From Hymenolepis diminuta (lineage: Eukaryota; Platyhelminthes; Cestoda; Cyclophyllidea; Hymenolepididae), in assembly GCA_900708905.1 (NCBI GenBank), contig CAADRB010000030.1:1801139-1865138 (forward strand): a DNA stretch of 64,000 nt. Reading direction: 5' to 3'. The position numbers and the translations under genes were made by a program. Positions 48,101 to 57,407 of the stretch are shown piece after piece (positions within the stretch are counted from its first letter, which is position 1; every line of letters begins with the position of its first letter). Under the pieces are notes generated by a model. It saw only the letters and a list, made by a program, of their open reading frames with translations. It did not search any database and was not told where the DNA came from.

Positions 48101-50809
48101 AGATTTGAAAGACAACATGGAAATATCTAAATTACAGATTACTACAAACTACATAAGTATAGTTGAGATTAACTTCGAAAACTAACAAATTAAATTAGTG
48201 GTTTTGGATATAAAATAAAATCACGTACTCGCAGATCGACGATGTATATTCCGTAAGATCCCAGAAACGCTCCGATATCATTTTGAGGAGAAATTTGTAC
48301 AGAGGAGACGCATTCACCGTATTCTGTACCAAAGGGAATTTTCGGATGAGTTACTTTACTGGTGGCCATATCGTACACCTGAAAAAGGGAAGTAGAAATT
48401 ACAGGCTACTTTATCAGCTTCAGTAGAATCCTGTTTACGAGACAGAGACAAGGATTGTTATAACATGAAAAATTCTATTCTAGTGAAGATCAGATTAAAC
48501 CTGATTTATGGGTTTTCCAATCAGCTTCTTTATGTGCATCTTAGGGCAAAGTCGAACTGTTTAACATATATTAGAGGCTCTTAAATTCAAAACTACCCAT
48601 TTCGTAAGTAATTTAATCGGCATAAGTCTGGATAATTTCCAACGTAATCTACAGGGTTCAAAATATCCTACTGCATAAACGCATACGTCCCCAATCCGCC
48701 GTAGAAAATGTTCATAACACATGACCTTAATAAGGGGTAGATATCTTAGAGACGGTCTTATGAGAAACTCGCATTCTACCATTCTTTTTATTGACCATAA
48801 TTGACCAGTGTAGTTGGCATCCACGTAAATGAATTTGTATTGATAGTCTTTGATTTTTCAAATTTGCACGCTGACCACTGAACATATATTACAGAATTCG
48901 CTCTGTCATCCTAAAATGGTAATTTACCAAATGATAATGCATAAAAATAAACTTTTGCAAGGGAAATTTAACCTTTAAAGAGGAAAACCTTGCCTTTGGA
49001 AGATTTTGAAACATCTACTTCGGTAAATAAACCACAATTCCTTCCCACCTAATACAAATAAAGTCATGTAAGTCCTGATCTTATAAGCTCAGCCTATTAT
49101 GCTTGGAAACCCGATTCTATTTTCCAAAACTGAAAACCTAATAATACGGCAAAACATAGTGCGGCTATTCATTGAATATGCAGTTCCACTAGTATGAAGT
49201 TGGTGAGAGGATGATAGTAATCAAAGCCGGTACTCAAGAGACGTAGTCTAAACAGACCTTTACTAAGGCACACTATAAGGCAAGTAAATATGAGGGGCAT
49301 GAAGTCAATATGCATGAAAAATGAGAATAGAGACAAGAAGCATAAATTACAACTGGTGAGAGCAGGCCATTCGCCTCTTGTCCGCCTAATTCCACCATGA
49401 GTGATGGCAGCCGAAAATAATAACGTCTGAACTAGCAAATAGTCCCATCGAGCTACCAGTACGACTTCTTCATTCATGGTAAAACTAAATTGCGTTCATT
49501 CCTACTTCAATTGGTGAGAAAAATAAATGCAGAACAGATTAACATATTACATGAATATTTCACTTCTGCATATCTCAGACAATAAAAGACGTCATCTATT
49601 TGAATGTAATTCTCAATCCCTGAACTTAAATTCTCCAGATGGCTATCCTTAGAAAGCATTCTAAATGAGAAAGTGCTGGCCAACACAGCATAATCTAGCT
49701 GGAAAAACACCATTGATGTTAGTGGCCTGGGATCATCAAATGTAATGTAATGTAATCTCTTTTAAATCATTGGCATTCCCCGTGTGTAAGTAAAGACAGA
49801 GAGTCCAGAATGCTCAGCGAACTAGTTCTTTTCAACAAGGAACTCAAATTTAGGGTTCTCTCACCAAGTTCAGATCTTGACAGGTTGTTAGAAGTAAAGC
49901 GGTTATAGATTTTACAACATGCAAAAACACATCGAAGATATTAAACATGGGGTCTCTGAATCTTAACAAGCCGAAAAGAATAGTTAGCTGCAAATCGATT
50001 AACGATGATAAACTGTGATCAACCTGTAAATTGTATCTAATGTCACGGAAAATAAAAGTACTAAACAATTACTGAATTTAAAGAACATCTAAATTAAAAC
50101 ACTAACAAAAGACTCACTTTAAAGTAGTGTTTCTTTGCAACCAGAATAACTCTGTCTCCTTGAGCGGTGAACTTCGCACAAGAGAGTGGAAATCGCTCAA
50201 AGACACAGTCTGTCAGTAGTGTGGATTCGTTCTTTCCAAACTATTAAATCGATCAAATATTATATAAATATGGTCAAAAAAACTTACTTTAAACAAAGCC
50301 ATAGTCGTATCTTCACTTGTAGTCAGAAACATTTTATAAGGATTATTAAATTCTACGGACGTTAAGGGAGCACAAGACAGTCTTTCCATGTTAGCATCGC
50401 TCAAGCGAAAAATTTGTGTGTCATAATCCAAGGTATTCTGGTTATCTTTACTGACGACATCATACAATTTTTCAACATCATCAGGTGAGATAAGTGTTTT
50501 GCCACTAATTTGTTGCTTCTTGCGGCCAAAGTGTGTATGAATGTCAAGAATAGTTGATTGCCTAAAAATTACTAATATTTAATAAACAATGTAACATACC
50601 TCAACACAGCATTATTAACATCAGTGTTGTCATTATCGTCAACCCATACAGGATTAAGTTCTGGTTTAATAGCTTCTCCGGTGGGTTCTGTAACAGAAGA
50701 CTCTACCGCCTTAAACTAATGAACCAACATATATATAAATAACCGCTAAACCTGCCTTTTTAGGTTGTACGACAATTGAAAACTCAGAATCATCATCTGA
50801 AAAGGACAT
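30027..50809 (-). CDS. UTP18: UTP18 homolog, U3 snoRNP / SSU processome WD40 protein
   Basis: Nine exons on the minus strand join in phase to a 425-residue protein: 50756-50809, 50600-50709, 50288-50561, 50118-50240, 48229-48378, 47185-47275, 37386-37512, 30989-31169 and 30027-30194. UTP18 is a nucleolar WD-repeat component of the U3 snoRNP complex that processes pre-18S rRNA. Evidence by eye: the acidic N-terminal stretch with PVWVDD, then WD-type blades including SSVQISPQND, GDGSIFVFDMRK, IACGSESGYVNIYTWES, LVTAVDQLLFHPSG and the final VSVGFSPRGGYLAVG, in the order found in animal UTP18. The protein is shorter than the human one (about 556 residues), mainly at the N-terminus. Introns 1 to 3 are under 50 bp, then 1.7, 0.95, 9.7, 6.2 and 0.8 kb. 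The start is the only ATG before the acidic stretch. The intron 1 donor is ambiguous (see the finding), which changes the length by four residues. Confidence 0.9.
30989..31169 (-). CDS. UTP18: UTP18 exon 8
   Basis: 181 bp between 'cgttttacag' and a GTAAGC donor; phase 2 in, phase 0 out. It contains SESGYVNIYTWES and VTAVDQLLFHPSGQMLYMSS. The preceding intron (31170-37385, 6.2 kb) holds an LTR-like copy, a decayed Tc1/mariner and a SINE-like element. Confidence 0.93.
31716..32113 (+). repeat. LTR-like element, copy 1 (about 398 bp)
   Basis: Shares a long diverged match with 37843-38188: 'tgtgtcctca', 'atcgatcgga', 'gtccc.c..aattaaa.c.c', 'tcctca.ccaa' and a TATA-like site. It starts TG and ends ACA. 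It is immediately followed by 'tactggtgaccctcagcaat', which resembles a primer binding site for tRNA-Trp (TGGTGACCC), as used by CsRn1-type Ty3/gypsy elements of flatworms. TATAAA at 31913-31918 would be the LTR promoter. No gag or pol is found beside it, so it is a solo LTR or a 5' fragment. It sits in UTP18 intron 7, opposite to the gene. Confidence 0.6.
32114..32175 (+). repeat. Tandem primer-binding-site-like motifs
   Basis: Three imperfect units of about 20 bases follow the LTR-like end, each with CTGGTGACC or CTGGTGGCC or CTGGTGACT at about 32116, 32134 and 32151. A single tRNA-Trp-like primer site would be expected, so the triplication is unusual. Confidence 0.45.
32490..33300 (+). pseudogene. 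Decayed Tc1/mariner-superfamily transposase
   Basis: Pieces of a transposase can be read in shifting frames. Near 32530: MEKKPGKSIRD, followed after a frameshift by KDFQVSEGTIKNVLHQDLG and YVLKRGQFMS (DNA-binding part). Near 32755: FSDENNFHPD (first acidic residue). Near 33000: VLQQDSA (second). Near 33095: SPDLNPLDYYV (third). In-frame stops and shifts are many, so it has long been dead. The motif spellings differ from the mariner at 25570, so it belongs to a different lineage of the superfamily. Terminal inverted repeats were not found. It lies in UTP18 intron 7. Confidence 0.75.
33351..33376. repeat. Perfect 26-bp palindrome, (AT)n microsatellite
   Basis: CAATTA followed by an uninterrupted TA run and TAATTG reads the same on both strands. 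It lies just past the last transposase remnant of the decayed Tc1/mariner copy and may mark its end or a TA-rich target. Confidence 0.7.
33780..33950 (+). repeat. Dispersed repeat family R2, copy 4
   Basis: Contains 'gagaaactcggattctgccg', 'tttttaagccagaattgacc' and 'agtgcgattagccac', then 'gatggatatacac'. Aligns block by block with copies at 40520 and 48745, same orientation. Inside UTP18 intron 7. Confidence 0.6.
34270..34440 (+). repeat. tRNA-derived SINE-like element, copy 2
   Basis: Two B-box-like sequences occur (GAAGTTCGAGGCC at about 34308 and GGATTCAATGCCC at about 34313-34325 in the following bases), then 'atcggcgtacaatgattaaa' and 'tctagctagc'. The 'ggcgtaca...agctagc' block recurs at 13196-13217. 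Inside UTP18 intron 7; old and without a clear tail. Confidence 0.4.
34904..34940 (+). other. G-rich purine tract with quadruplex potential
   Basis: A run of about 37 purine-dominated bases contains repeated GG and GGGG blocks (GGAGGAGGAGGGGAG, then GAGGAGAGGGGTTGGGG). It stands out in DNA that is otherwise AT-rich. On the UTP18 transcript strand the sequence is C-rich, so a quadruplex could form only on the non-template plus-strand DNA. Confidence 0.6.
37386..37512 (-). CDS. UTP18: UTP18 exon 7
   Basis: 127 bp between 'ggaattttag' and a GTAAGT donor; phase 1 in, phase 2 out. It contains GDGSIFVFDMRKNNRPVHRW and SFAISNDSKYIACG, typical WD blade sequences. The preceding intron (37513-47184) is 9.7 kb. 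Confidence 0.93.
37843..38188 (+). repeat. LTR-like element, copy 2
   Basis: Diverged relative of 31716-32113 in the same orientation, starting TGTGTCCTCA and including 'atcgatcgga', 'acaaccgtcccacttaatta', 'tcctcacgcgcgtcctcatc' and 'tgctgttagcc'. The TATA region is altered (TATAATTC at 38041). No primer-site motif follows. Inside UTP18 intron 6. Confidence 0.55.
40520..40700 (+). repeat. Dispersed repeat family R2, copy 5 (best preserved)
   Basis: Reads 'aacacgcattctatcgcaat', 'cttgaccagaattaaccaat', 'gcggtcggccatccccatca' and 'ctggaagtgcacc'. This copy shares the most blocks with all others, so it is close to the family consensus. Its 63-codon open frame is not supported as a gene. Confidence 0.6.
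41904..42224 (-). other. Coding-like open frame in UTP18 intron 6
   Basis: A 106-codon frame has an unusually gene-like middle: after 'agttttcag' it includes GRINYRLMAASFVLVPLRYR and LWEAIQIADRLWYESSDPVN, with many Trp, Arg and Asp residues, unlike chance frames nearby. The N-terminal third (FYCPFSFFICAA) looks like AT-rich filler. It could be an exon of a nested gene, a decayed insertion, or chance. I do not recognise it. Confidence 0.18.
44590..44860 (+). repeat. Dispersed repeat family R1, copy C
   Basis: Shares 'caaagagtcacttcatttga' and 'tttttagattcgag', then 'atatttcacgttccaaaatt' and 'tcttggattactg' with copy A at 1228-1335. Inside UTP18 intron 6. Confidence 0.5.
47185..47275 (-). CDS. 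UTP18: UTP18 exon 6
   Basis: 91 bp between 'atctttgtag' and a GTAAGT donor; phase 0 in, phase 1 out. It encodes SYEKTSTARVSGSAVSHCFA and then KDGNLLNIFA. The junction codon with exon 7 gives Ser, restoring a SGDG turn like the one in animal UTP18. It was found by asking which phase-compatible segment in the 10-kb gap supplies the missing blade. Confidence 0.88.
47276..48228 (-). other. UTP18 intron 5
   Basis: 953 bp, AT-rich; nothing else recognised in it. Confidence 0.8.
48229..48378 (-). CDS. UTP18: UTP18 exon 5
   Basis: Exactly 50 codons between 'ctttttcag' and a GTACGT donor. It reads VYDMATSKVTHPKIPF at its start and IYIVDLR at its end, matching the 'YDM..GK' blade. Confidence 0.92.
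48379..50117 (-). other. UTP18 intron 4
   Basis: 1,739 bp. Contains one copy of repeat family R2 (48745-48840) and a short (TGTAA)n-type run at 49741-49756. The 102-codon minus-strand frame at 49169-49477 has no splice or homology support. Confidence 0.75.
48745..48840 (+). repeat. Dispersed repeat family R2, copy 6
   Basis: Reads 'gagaaactcgcattctacca', 'ctttttattgaccataattg' and 'accagtgtagttggcatcca'. Closely matches copy 4 (33800-33850) in order and spacing; the right part of the family is missing. Confidence 0.55.
50118..50240 (-). CDS. UTP18: UTP18 exon 4
   Basis: 41 codons, phase 0 at both ends, between 'tttaatag' and a GTGAGT donor. It includes FERFPLSCAKFTAQGDRVIL, which corresponds to the 'ERFP' blade of animal UTP18. 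Confidence 0.92.
50288..50561 (-). CDS. UTP18: UTP18 exon 3
   Basis: Begins after 'tttttag' and ends at a GTAAGT donor in phase 0. It encodes the linker (FGRKKQQISGKTLISPDDVE) and the first WD blade, including LTSVEFNNPYKMFLTTSEDT. The following intron (50241-50287) is 47 bp. Confidence 0.92.
50600..50709 (-). CDS. UTP18: UTP18 exon 2
   Basis: Begins after TTTAAG, encodes AVESSVTEPTGEAIKPELNP and then VWVDDNDN, and ends at a GTATGT donor in phase 2. PVWVDD is a recognisable UTP18 motif. The following intron (50562-50599) is only 38 bp. Confidence 0.88.
50756..50809 (-). CDS. UTP18: UTP18 exon 1
   Basis: Encodes MSFSDDDSEFSIVVQPKK from the ATG at 50809. It ends at AAG followed by GCAGGT if a GC-AG intron is used (intron 50710-50755, 46 bp), or extends to 50744 if the weak GTTATT donor is used (34-bp intron). 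Both choices keep the frame. Confidence 0.8.
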
Positions 50810-52572
50810 TTCTACAGACGACTAAAGTCGGACATGTGATTTTACAAAATATCCGCTCTTGAGACAGTCTTTTAAAACTTGAATTAGGGTAAAGAATGAT
50901 CAAATTTATTTGTACAAATTTATAATCATTCGTTTGCCACTTTTCGCTTGACAACTTAGCCAATATATTTTATTATATATGCAGTGTTTCACACAAATAT
51001 TTGAATAACTTTGGAAATGGTAATGATTGATATCCAGTATGAACAATTTCGTACTGAAGAATTAACCTAAATAGCAACGAAATCATAAATTTTAAATGCT
51101 TTTAATTTTGCAAAATTCCATCTTGTATTGCAATTTTCAATATAATTCCATATTATGTCTCCAATTCTAATATACATTTCCATCATTTACTGTATTTAGA
51201 ATGAAATTTTGATTTTCATCCAGGTTACATATTTCGGTGCTTCAATATTTTACCCTAATTCATTTATTATTTCTTTTGCATTTCTTCTGCCATAACTGAT
51301 ATATATTTTTTGCGTTTACGAATCTACAAATATTTCGGAGGCATTCTTAACTCTTCAATTGAAATGTGACACTTCCTCTAATATATGTTCCCATATTTTG
51401 GTAAAAAATTAACAAGGAGACCTATTGATTCTTTCTGATATTTTTAGCTTGTATTTAGATTAGTTATTAAGCATCCTGATTTTTTATTTTAAACATTAAC
51501 ATCGGAAAATACTTATATTTATGCAAGTTCTTTGATATGATTAAAATTTCCTAATCGGTTGCCTGGATTGTCTACGATGTTGAGGACATATGAACCGTTT
51601 TTATTCAATAAGTTTCAGTCTTGTCATTTCAATGCATTTTTCGTGTGCTGGTTGAGAAGGCAAAATGATCTTAAATTGCATTCAACAGCTTAGAGTTTTT
51701 TAAGCATGATTCTTGTAATAAGAACCTGGCAATTATTATTTTATGCCGTAAAATACAAATAAATGAGCAAAATGGAAAATAATTCTTATGTTACTAAACG
51801 TTCTATGTGGTCAAATTAACAGTAAAATCAATTCATTTTTCATTTACAATTTAATATTCGTAATTTCTCTTTTTGTATTTGAAGTTAGTAAGGTTTTCTT
51901 ATCCGTTTATAAAAGTATACTTACATATTTTCACCATTTTCAATGTTAAAACATTAAATTAATTAGGAAATCGTTGGGCTAACTCAAGTAAAGATTTGCA
52001 TGTCATTGAACAATACCTCAGAGACTTTCGAACATAACAATTAAACAGTAAATTGACTCACAATGAAAATGGAATATTATCTTATATCAGTAAGCGAGGG
52101 TTATTAAATTTAGTTGTTACAATAATTATTTATAAAATTATAAAAGAAAATTAAAATTTTTCACACAGTTCTTGACTAACCTACAGACAATTTTTATTTG
52201 TTTAGGCGTGTAGAATTTACTACTTGAGCTATATTCCAACCTTGAACAATTTTAAGCGAGCTTAGTCGTAACCACGCGTTGCATAATTGTGCTAGGTATG
52301 TATTGAATCGCATTTATTTGCCTAACATGTTATTGCTCATTTTTTATTTCAAATTACGCAATTAATGGGGCATCATTACACGTTTTATTTGAGGCATGGC
52401 CGCATTTGGATTTAAAATATTGTACGAGATGATTAATAATTTTATTTTGTCATCATCTTGCTTCTTGCCAAACCAATGAAGCAACACATTTTGAGTAGTA
52501 CTTTTTTATTAATTAGACAAACTAATTTTTAGGAATAATATTTTTCTTACCTCGTTTCAATAATCAATCGTA
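50810..52572. other. Upstream region of UTP18
   Basis: The first few hundred bases right of 50809 should hold the UTP18 promoter and 5' UTR; no distinct element was recognised. A copy of repeat family R1 lies around 51570-51680. The rest is AT-rich without a supported frame. Confidence 0.5.
51570..51680 (+). repeat. Dispersed repeat family R1, copy D (right part)
   Basis: Contains 'ctacgatgttgaggacatat', 'gtttttattcaataagtttc', 'agtcttgtcatttcaatgca' and 'gctggttgagaaggcaaaat', in the same order as 1345-1445 in copy A. Confidence 0.5.
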
Positions 52573-52992
52573 TTACACAACAGCTATTAATGCATTGCGA
52601 TTTGTTCTCTGAACGAATGGATGAAGCATTTTGATAACAGAGAACTCAGTCCAAAACCATTTCTGGTTATAAGTGTTTCTATTTTTCTTATATCTGCTGT
52701 TTAAATTATATGAATTGTGAGATGTATTCTTAACTAATAAAAGGATGTCTTTGAGATCTTTTTTGTTGTAGCTTAAATTAATTTTTGAAAGCGGCAGAAT
52801 AATTTTCCCATAATGAATTCTATTTAGTAAACAAGTCGAAATCTTTGCAGTCAAGGAATGCTTGATCAATATTCTCCTTGATATATATACATTTAATTGA
52901 CTCTGATAATGTTTGAACAATTTATCGAATACGTTATATTTTAATAATAGCAATCTTATTTTAAAACAAACTTCCTTGACATAGCATGCCAT
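52573..52992 (-). CDS. Hypothetical 139-residue ORF
   Basis: Uninterrupted frame from ATG at 52992 (MACYVKEVCFKIRLLLLKYN) to TAA. Very basic and rich in Lys, Asn, Leu and Ile, as expected from local base composition, which lowers confidence. No domain or signal peptide was recognised. A GTAAGA donor-like site follows about 25 bases after the stop. It is the longest intact frame in the window and lies head to head with the candidate exon at 53119, with 126 bases between the two ATGs. It may be a real small gene or a long chance frame. Confidence 0.25.
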   Translation of the reverse strand: MACYVKEVCFKIRLLLLKYNVFDKLFKHYQSQLNVYISRRILIKHSLTAKISTCLLNRIHYGKIILPLSKINLSYNKKDLKDILLLVKNTSHNSYNLNSRYKKNRNTYNQKWFWTEFSVIKMLHPFVQRTNRNALIAVV

Positions 52993-53118
52993 TACCTCTT
53001 TGGTAATAAGTTCGATGTGTGTTAAGAAATATTAATATTTGTGGTTCCTTTTGTATTTACACATTTTTGCTATTGGAATCGGTACTAAATTCCGTGGAAA
53101 TTCTATAACAGTCTTGAT

Positions 53119-53296
53119 ATGTATAACTTAACTCTTCCAACGATGACAAATGAGTTCGGATTTTTTGAAATTGAAGATTTTAATGTAGTAGAACCTTTTT
53201 GGGCTGAATATTCACTGCCAATAAAACTGACTGCTGAAGTAAAATTAATATCATATTTTTTGTATTATCTTGCGAGATCTGCAATAGCAAAATTTT
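53119..53296 (+). CDS. Hypothetical first exon
   Basis: From ATG at 53119 the frame reads MYNLTLPTMTNEFGFFEIED and then NVVEPFWAEYSLPIKLTAEV. This is an acidic, balanced composition unlike chance frames nearby. It continues to a GTAAGT donor at 53297, giving phase 1; without splicing it ends after 66 codons. No following exon was found with a compatible phase. I do not recognise the protein. Confidence 0.25.
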
Positions 53297-54323
53297 GTAA
53301 GTTTGCATATCATTGCTAGCATCATGATTGTCAGAAATGTTGAAATGATATTTTTAACCGTCCAAAAAATATTCAATTACTCCAAGAACCGTGAAAATGA
53401 AATTAATCAGAAAATCAAGAGGAAAAGTTAAAAAAATGGAATTTGAAATATTAAAACATGAACCTTGAGTTATATTCATCCAGTGCACAGCCAGTCTGAA
53501 AATCAAATGAAGTAAGGCCTTTTTTATTCAATTGATTTAATTAAAAATTTGTTCGATCTACTTTCTTTAGCCCATATTTATCACGTGTTCCCTTGCTTTT
53601 CCATAGTGAAAATTGCATGTTTCCTAGCCATGGGCTACAATAATAGATATATCAGCTTCAATGTTTTGGTAGTGAAATTCTACAATTCACAGTGACGTGG
53701 ATTGTTCATGTTAAAATATTTTGTAATGTAGAAATATTTTATCACAGATATTTAAAAGAATGTGTATTCGTTTTCGCATTGCACCGATCAGAAGACTCTT
53801 TCTTAATCGGCTTTAAGGTTTAGTATTGTTTAAAAATGCCTTAAATGTAAAAGAATAGAGTTTGATATCGCTAACGCAATAATTGGTTAAATATTTTGTG
53901 GCACTTTTAAATTATTGCTGTTGATATTTGGTAGGAAGTAGATGGTGTACTTGCGTGATAATAAAACATCTCCAGAGACTTTCATCCTTCCACGAAACAA
54001 AAGGGAGAAAAATAGATAGAGAAATAAAAAGACCTTCTAAGCAGAAGGGAAGAAGAGTCCTAATTGATCAGAAATCTTGTTTAATTTTTTTCTAATGAAT
54101 TGCGTGTGTCGTTTCAGAAAGAGACACAGAAAAGTATTCGAGGATATTTGCCCGTCGGATTAAGTAGGAAAAGAAGGTGAGACGGCAACAGCACAAGACT
54201 TCATGAAGTTGGCGCTATTATCACAAGAAACAACCAGTTAGAGGAATAGCCACTAGAACAAAAGCAGAGAAATCTGGCCGTTCAACATTCTTACGGTCAA
54301 CTCCTACCTCGCATCTGAGAGCT

Positions 54324-54443
54324 ATGTTCTTCTGGGCTGGAAGTTTCCATGAGTTCTACGATCTCATCTGCCTGTCCACTCTTGTCGTTGTTGTCGTCAC
54401 CTTATGTGCCGTCTCGTACTCGTTTAAAAAATTATTGCAGTAA
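54324..54443 (+). CDS. Candidate 39-residue membrane microprotein
   Basis: The ORF starts MFFWAGSFHEFYDL and continues with a strongly hydrophobic segment (ICLSTLVVVVVTLCAVSY, about residues 15-32). It ends with a basic tail (SFKKLLQ) before TAA, an architecture typical of single-pass membrane microproteins. Codons are clearly less AT-rich than the flanks. About 200 bases upstream is a good acceptor and donor pair, so a spliced transcript may cover this place. No named family recognised. Confidence 0.3.
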   Translation: MFFWAGSFHEFYDLICLSTLVVVVVTLCAVSYSFKKLLQ

Positions 54444-57382
54444 AATTACCACCTCTTATCGTGTCTACTTACCTAAAATTCAATTCAAATACCGGTAAGT
54501 CGTAAAATTAATGTTTAGACATGATTTTGCGTTGGTTTGTACATTAATTCTTGTTAAAAGCGAATTAATTATTCATAAAATACGCACAGTTAAGTGTTAT
54601 TTTTGTTCTGACCAATAATAAATTTAGCAAGTTAATGTACGATACTTAACTCTTCGTATCAAATCACGTCAAGTTTCTTATGCTAAATATTCGTAAAGCG
54701 GGAGTTAATAGCACACTGCTTAACGAATTTTGGAGTGGGAAGTTCGGTATCCTTTTAGTAATTGATATTAGCAAAGTTCAAGATTAATTATCGATTTTAA
54801 ATCCGGATGGATTAGAAATCAACTGCAGATCTGCTTGATTTTTTTAGAATTTAAATTGCTATTGGAGATGAAATTTTATGGTAAATGTAATGCTTATCAC
54901 ATTTTTTTCAAAATAATCATATTTATTTATTTAGTAATAAATAACAATATATTTCTTACTCAAGAAATTTGTAAGTGAAATATAAAGGGAAAATGTCTAT
55001 GGGGTTTAAGTTGTGGATAGTGCATTTTCAGTCTTTAAAATATTTAATTTTGAGGTAACTGCGATCATTCTGTTCTGTTTGATCTCAGCGTTGCCAGCGA
55101 TTGGCTGACAATTTTTAGCTAGGACTAACTTAACAGACTAGAACTCAAAAGGTAAAAAGCGAAAAATGCCTAAATTGAAATATACATCAAAAGTCTGTGT
55201 GCTCACTCTTCATTAAATAATAGAAACCTAACAATTATTATTTTTCCCTGCGAGCATTTCAGTTAAGTGCACCGACTCTGATATTTAATCAAATCGAATA
55301 AGTTAAATATTTGCATGAAATTGCAAGGGACTCTTTCTTTGTGACATTAACTGACCCATCGTTTTATTTAAAACCATATTTTTCTTCTCATACTTCTGTC
55401 TGTATGCTTTCAATCAATTTTGTTAGTGTTTATTGCATGCTACTAATTGAAACATAAATTAATGATCTACATTGCCATTATGAAAACTGTATACATTTCG
55501 AATAATTAATTGTTTACGAAATTTAATTTTTAGGCCATTGTAGAAAAATTAAAAGAAGCGGTTAATTATTTTGGTAGTAAAACCCGGGGATTTATTAACA
55601 TGTAGCTTGGTAATGTTTTCTCTATTTTTCATTTGTCACAGGAAAAATCAGACATGATATTAATAAATCTTTAATGACAAATGAGAAGGTCTCTTTTTCT
55701 TACAGCATTTCTGTCTCTTTAAAGTCCCATAAATAAGTCATAAGTGACTTTGTGAAAAACATCTAAATAATCGACGTTAAAATTAAGAAAAATCTTAGTG
55801 CAAAATGTAAAATTTTAAATATTTTGTCTTCAAATGTAAACTTATAAAGAATCATTTTAAGGCTGATAAGCAGACGGATAGTATGAAAGTTTAATTTTGA
55901 GGGAAAGAGTATATATGAGGTCTTTTGAGTTCAGATTTTCCTTTAAACATTATTCACTTCACGCCAGAGAAGAAGTTCTATTATTTCCTTGCCATTTTCA
56001 GATTTTTTAGAATTGTTAATCAGCATCCTTCATAATTATGTGCTTTTTCTTCTCAGCGTCCTAATAAATAGATTCAGTTAGGTCTTGATAGTTTGAGGAT
56101 GACGTTATGATAAGTTCAATCACCTTTTATAAGATTTAATACACTGGAGTCTTTGCATTTGCAGTGCAATGATATCTCTTACTGTTCAAGGACGTTGTTT
56201 TGTTATAGTCATATTTCACAATCCTCTGAGACTGAATTTCTCTAATCGGGAAAAGGAAATTTAATTTTATGTGCTTCCAGCTAGTGAATACGAATCCCAC
56301 GAAAACTTTCTTGAAGCTTCGATTGAGTTGTCTTGCCCATGATATTGTGACGGCTGTCTTTTCTGATCTTCTTTATACTCGATGATTTGTAAGAAAACTG
56401 GGAAGATTTTTGAGGAAAGCTCACAAAGGTTACTTCTGCTGTTAACTCTCGGCCGGAGAAGCACATCGAACAAGCTCTCTACACATTACGGCACTGCAAT
56501 AAACTACTCTAAAGAATGAATTTGCTGTGGTATTCAAGAAAGAACTGTTGCGAAAAAGAAATATTAAGGGGTTGACTCCACAAATCTCTAAAATAATCTT
56601 GTTTTTGCATTAATTTTGGACTCGTTTCAATGGGCTGGAACTTCCTAGGTTGCTATTTCATACTAAATATACGACGAATTTTAGCATTCTATCATTATTC
56701 GTTTTCAAGCCCAAATTAGTAAAAATTACACTTTAAGTTATGCAAATCTAAAAGCTTATCTTCTTAATTATTGGACGTCCACTGTTTATCGATTGTTAAT
56801 TTGCCAAAATTTGCCTGCGATTAGTCTATAAGAATTTAAAGTGTTATATTACTAGCCATCACTCACAGATCATCAACTTCCCCAAAATGCTACAATCTCA
56901 TCTTAATGCTTTTAATTTTACCGCTTTTAATTTTAATAAGTTTGCGTTACAGAAAATCTCTTCCAGAAGATTAAAACGACCAAATTTTAAACATACCTTT
57001 GTTTAAATTCCCCACTTAAAGATAACTCTATGCTTTAGACTTCAAGTTTTAAAACGCTTTTACCATATTTATGTGCATTCACAATTGCAAACGTAAGTCC
57101 ATACATTAGTGACGAATATAAGTTAATTTAATCTGGTTAAGATAATTGATTTCTTAAACTGGACTTCTCTTTTTAATCATACTAAATGCTCATCAAAGAA
57201 AGCTAATGGTGACTGAGTAATGGTTACAATTAAGCAAGTTCTCTGCTATAGAGGACATTATTTATAATTAAAATTGCGTAGAGAAACCAATAACTAGTTT
57301 TATTGGGGTAGAAAAACATAAAAAATCTGTTTCCGCACATAATTGTTGTTTCCCGTTTCACACGCTGGCAAACAACCGCCAA

Positions 57383-57407
57383 CGTGGTGTTAGCGGCCTA
57401 CACCACG
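57383..57407. repeat. 8-bp hairpin
   Basis: CGTGGTGT (57383-57390) pairs with ACACCACG (57400-57407) around a nine-base loop TAGCGGCCT. The stem is GC-rich in an AT-rich setting. No role is evident. Confidence 0.55.

Noticed and set aside
49169..49477. 102-codon minus-strand frame in UTP18 intron 4
   Set aside because: It partly looks hydrophobic but has no acceptor and donor context and is not needed by the UTP18 frame.
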